In this document: positions 63,417-64,000 of the stretch, in pieces | How the letters are laid out: the number at the start of each line of letters is the position of its first letter | Numbering within the stretch: position 1 is the stretch's first letter | Assembly: GCF_029382225.1 (NCBI RefSeq) | Contig: NZ_JARLTC010000021.1 | Location: 124,001-188,000 of the forward strand | From: Spongiactinospora sp. TRM90649 | GTDB lineage: Bacteria; Actinomycetota; Actinomycetes; Streptosporangiales; Streptosporangiaceae | DNA: 64,000 nucleotides | Direction of reading: 5' to 3' | Position numbers and translations under genes: made by a program | The notes under the pieces: model-generated | Databases searched by the model: none | Seen by the model: the letters and a program-made list of their open reading frames with translations, nothing else | What the model was told of the DNA's origin: nothing

Positions 63417-64000
63417 GTGGCCCACGAATACGCCGATCTGGCGACGTTGAAGCTGTCTCTCACGATCACCGCGACTGCCGACGAGCCGCTTCTGACGCGA
63501 GCCCTGGCCGCCGCCTCCCGTGCGATCGACAAACGGTGCGGGCGGCGGTTCTGGCTGGACGATGACCCCAGTGCGCGGATCTATCACTCGCGCGGCCGAG
63601 TGGTGCGGGACGAGCGCGGGGAACTGCTGCTGATCGACGACATCGGCAGTCTGGCCGGGCTGGCGGTGGAGGCCGGCGCGGGCGGGTCGTGGTCAGCGGT
63701 CGCCGGTGCCGAGACGCTGCCGGAGAACGCGCTCGCACAGGGCCAGGCCGTCACGGGCCTGCTGCTCGCGTCCGGCACGTGGGGCACCGGCACCGGCCGG
63801 GTGCGGGTCACCGCCCGCTGGGGGTGGCCGTCCGTGCCCGAGGAGATCGAACAGGCCACCCTGCTGCAGGCGGGACGGCTCTACAACCGCAAGCACTCAC
63901 CCGCCGGAATCGCCGGGTCGGAGAACTGGGGCTTCCTGCGGGTGCCGCAACTCGACCCGGACGTGCGGGTGATGACCGACCCCTACATGAAGCCGGGATT
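63417..64000 (+). CDS. head-tail connector protein (Gp6-like), cut by window edge
   Basis: Starts at GTG 63417, two bases after the previous stop codon, and stays open to the window end (194 codons visible). VAHEYADLATLKLSLTITAT, then RALAAASRAIDKRCGRRFW and ARWGWPSVPEEIEQATLLQAGRLYNRKHSPAGIAGSENWGFLRVPQLDPDVRVMTDPY match head-tail adaptor proteins of HK97-type siphophages (gp6/DUF3168-neighbour class), which join portal to tail. The amino-terminal helices and the closing DPxVRxxxDPY element are characteristic. Downstream tail genes should follow outside the window. Confidence 0.85.
   Translation, partial: MAHEYADLATLKLSLTITATADEPLLTRALAAASRAIDKRCGRRFWLDDDPSARIYHSRGRVVRDERGELLLIDDIGSLAGLAVEAGAGGSWSAVAGAETLPENALAQGQAVTGLLLASGTWGTGTGRVRVTARWGWPSVPEEIEQATLLQAGRLYNRKHSPAGIAGSENWGFLRVPQLDPDVRVMTDPYMKPG

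Larger units (their letters stand above)
36276..64000. mobile_element. tailed-phage prophage, right end outside window
   Basis: At least 27.7 kb: integrase at the tRNA, immunity switch, recombination and replication genes, methyltransferases, iteron element, HNH, terminase, HK97 portal, protease, capsid and head-connector genes in normal siphophage order. Tail, lysis and the distal att site must follow to the right. Gene content up to the capsid looks intact except for the HNH insertion in the DUF5131-family gene, so it may be an inducible prophage; that cannot be confirmed here. Confidence 0.93.

Overview
This is a high-GC (about 70 percent) actinomycete chromosome segment. The GTG/TTG starts, the Rsb partner-switching genes, the LAL, SARP and XRE/DUF397 regulators and the secreted M4/M28 protease all fit a Streptosporangiales/Thermomonosporaceae-like host (Actinomadura-type); the genus is inferred, not proved. 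Bases 1 to about 36,240 are host chromosome. Bases from about 36,276 to the right edge are a tailed-phage prophage integrated in a CAT-anticodon tRNA gene, and its right end lies outside the window.

Host part, left to right: a 5'-truncated DUF6493-like protein; a decayed TetR/ABC-F pair; small hypothetical and membrane genes, one frameshifted; a TauE/SafE protein with an internal deletion; a leftward cassette of ACP, hotdog thioesterase, ketosynthase and ketosynthase-like protein with a GNAT gene; a Tat-exported PhoX-like protein; a six-gene stressosome operon (RsbR, RsbS, RsbT, ATPase-phosphatase, hybrid kinase, REC-GAF-PP2C) facing an RsbW-like kinase; a 1,140-residue protease that fuses M4 and M28 catalytic domains with a P domain; a LAL regulator; a three-gene beta-helix/cupredoxin/membrane operon; XRE-DUF5753 and DUF397; a SARP regulator; a GlxA-type AraC regulator divergent from a NIPSNAP gene; an SNase-like/lamin-tail secreted protein; a geranylgeranyl-reductase-family flavoprotein; and an eroded ROK gene beside the tRNA.

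Prophage part: a tyrosine integrase whose 3' end lies inside the tRNA, and a lambda-like switch (leftward repressor with a leaderless promoter, rightward Cro-like and excisionase-like genes) with TCTTGCGC operators on the -35 or -10 elements. A 10-kb rightward operon with 4-bp ATGA/GTGA overlaps follows: exonuclease, RecT-like annealing protein, RuvC-like nuclease, beta clamp, SNF2-type helicase, two DNA methyltransferases and a SLOG protein. Next come a primase-polymerase, an ATPase/helicase, and a roughly 320-bp element of twelve GGCGGGGTTT iterons in near-perfect mirror order around a Z-DNA-prone centre, probably the phage origin. Then a regulator, one reversed membrane gene, HNH, terminases, portal, protease, capsid and connector genes. 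An HNH endonuclease gene sits inside the DUF5131-family gene at about 40,500-41,065.

The standout observations are the mirror-symmetric iteron element, the HNH insertion, the M4-M28-P protease fusion and the layout of the immunity switch.
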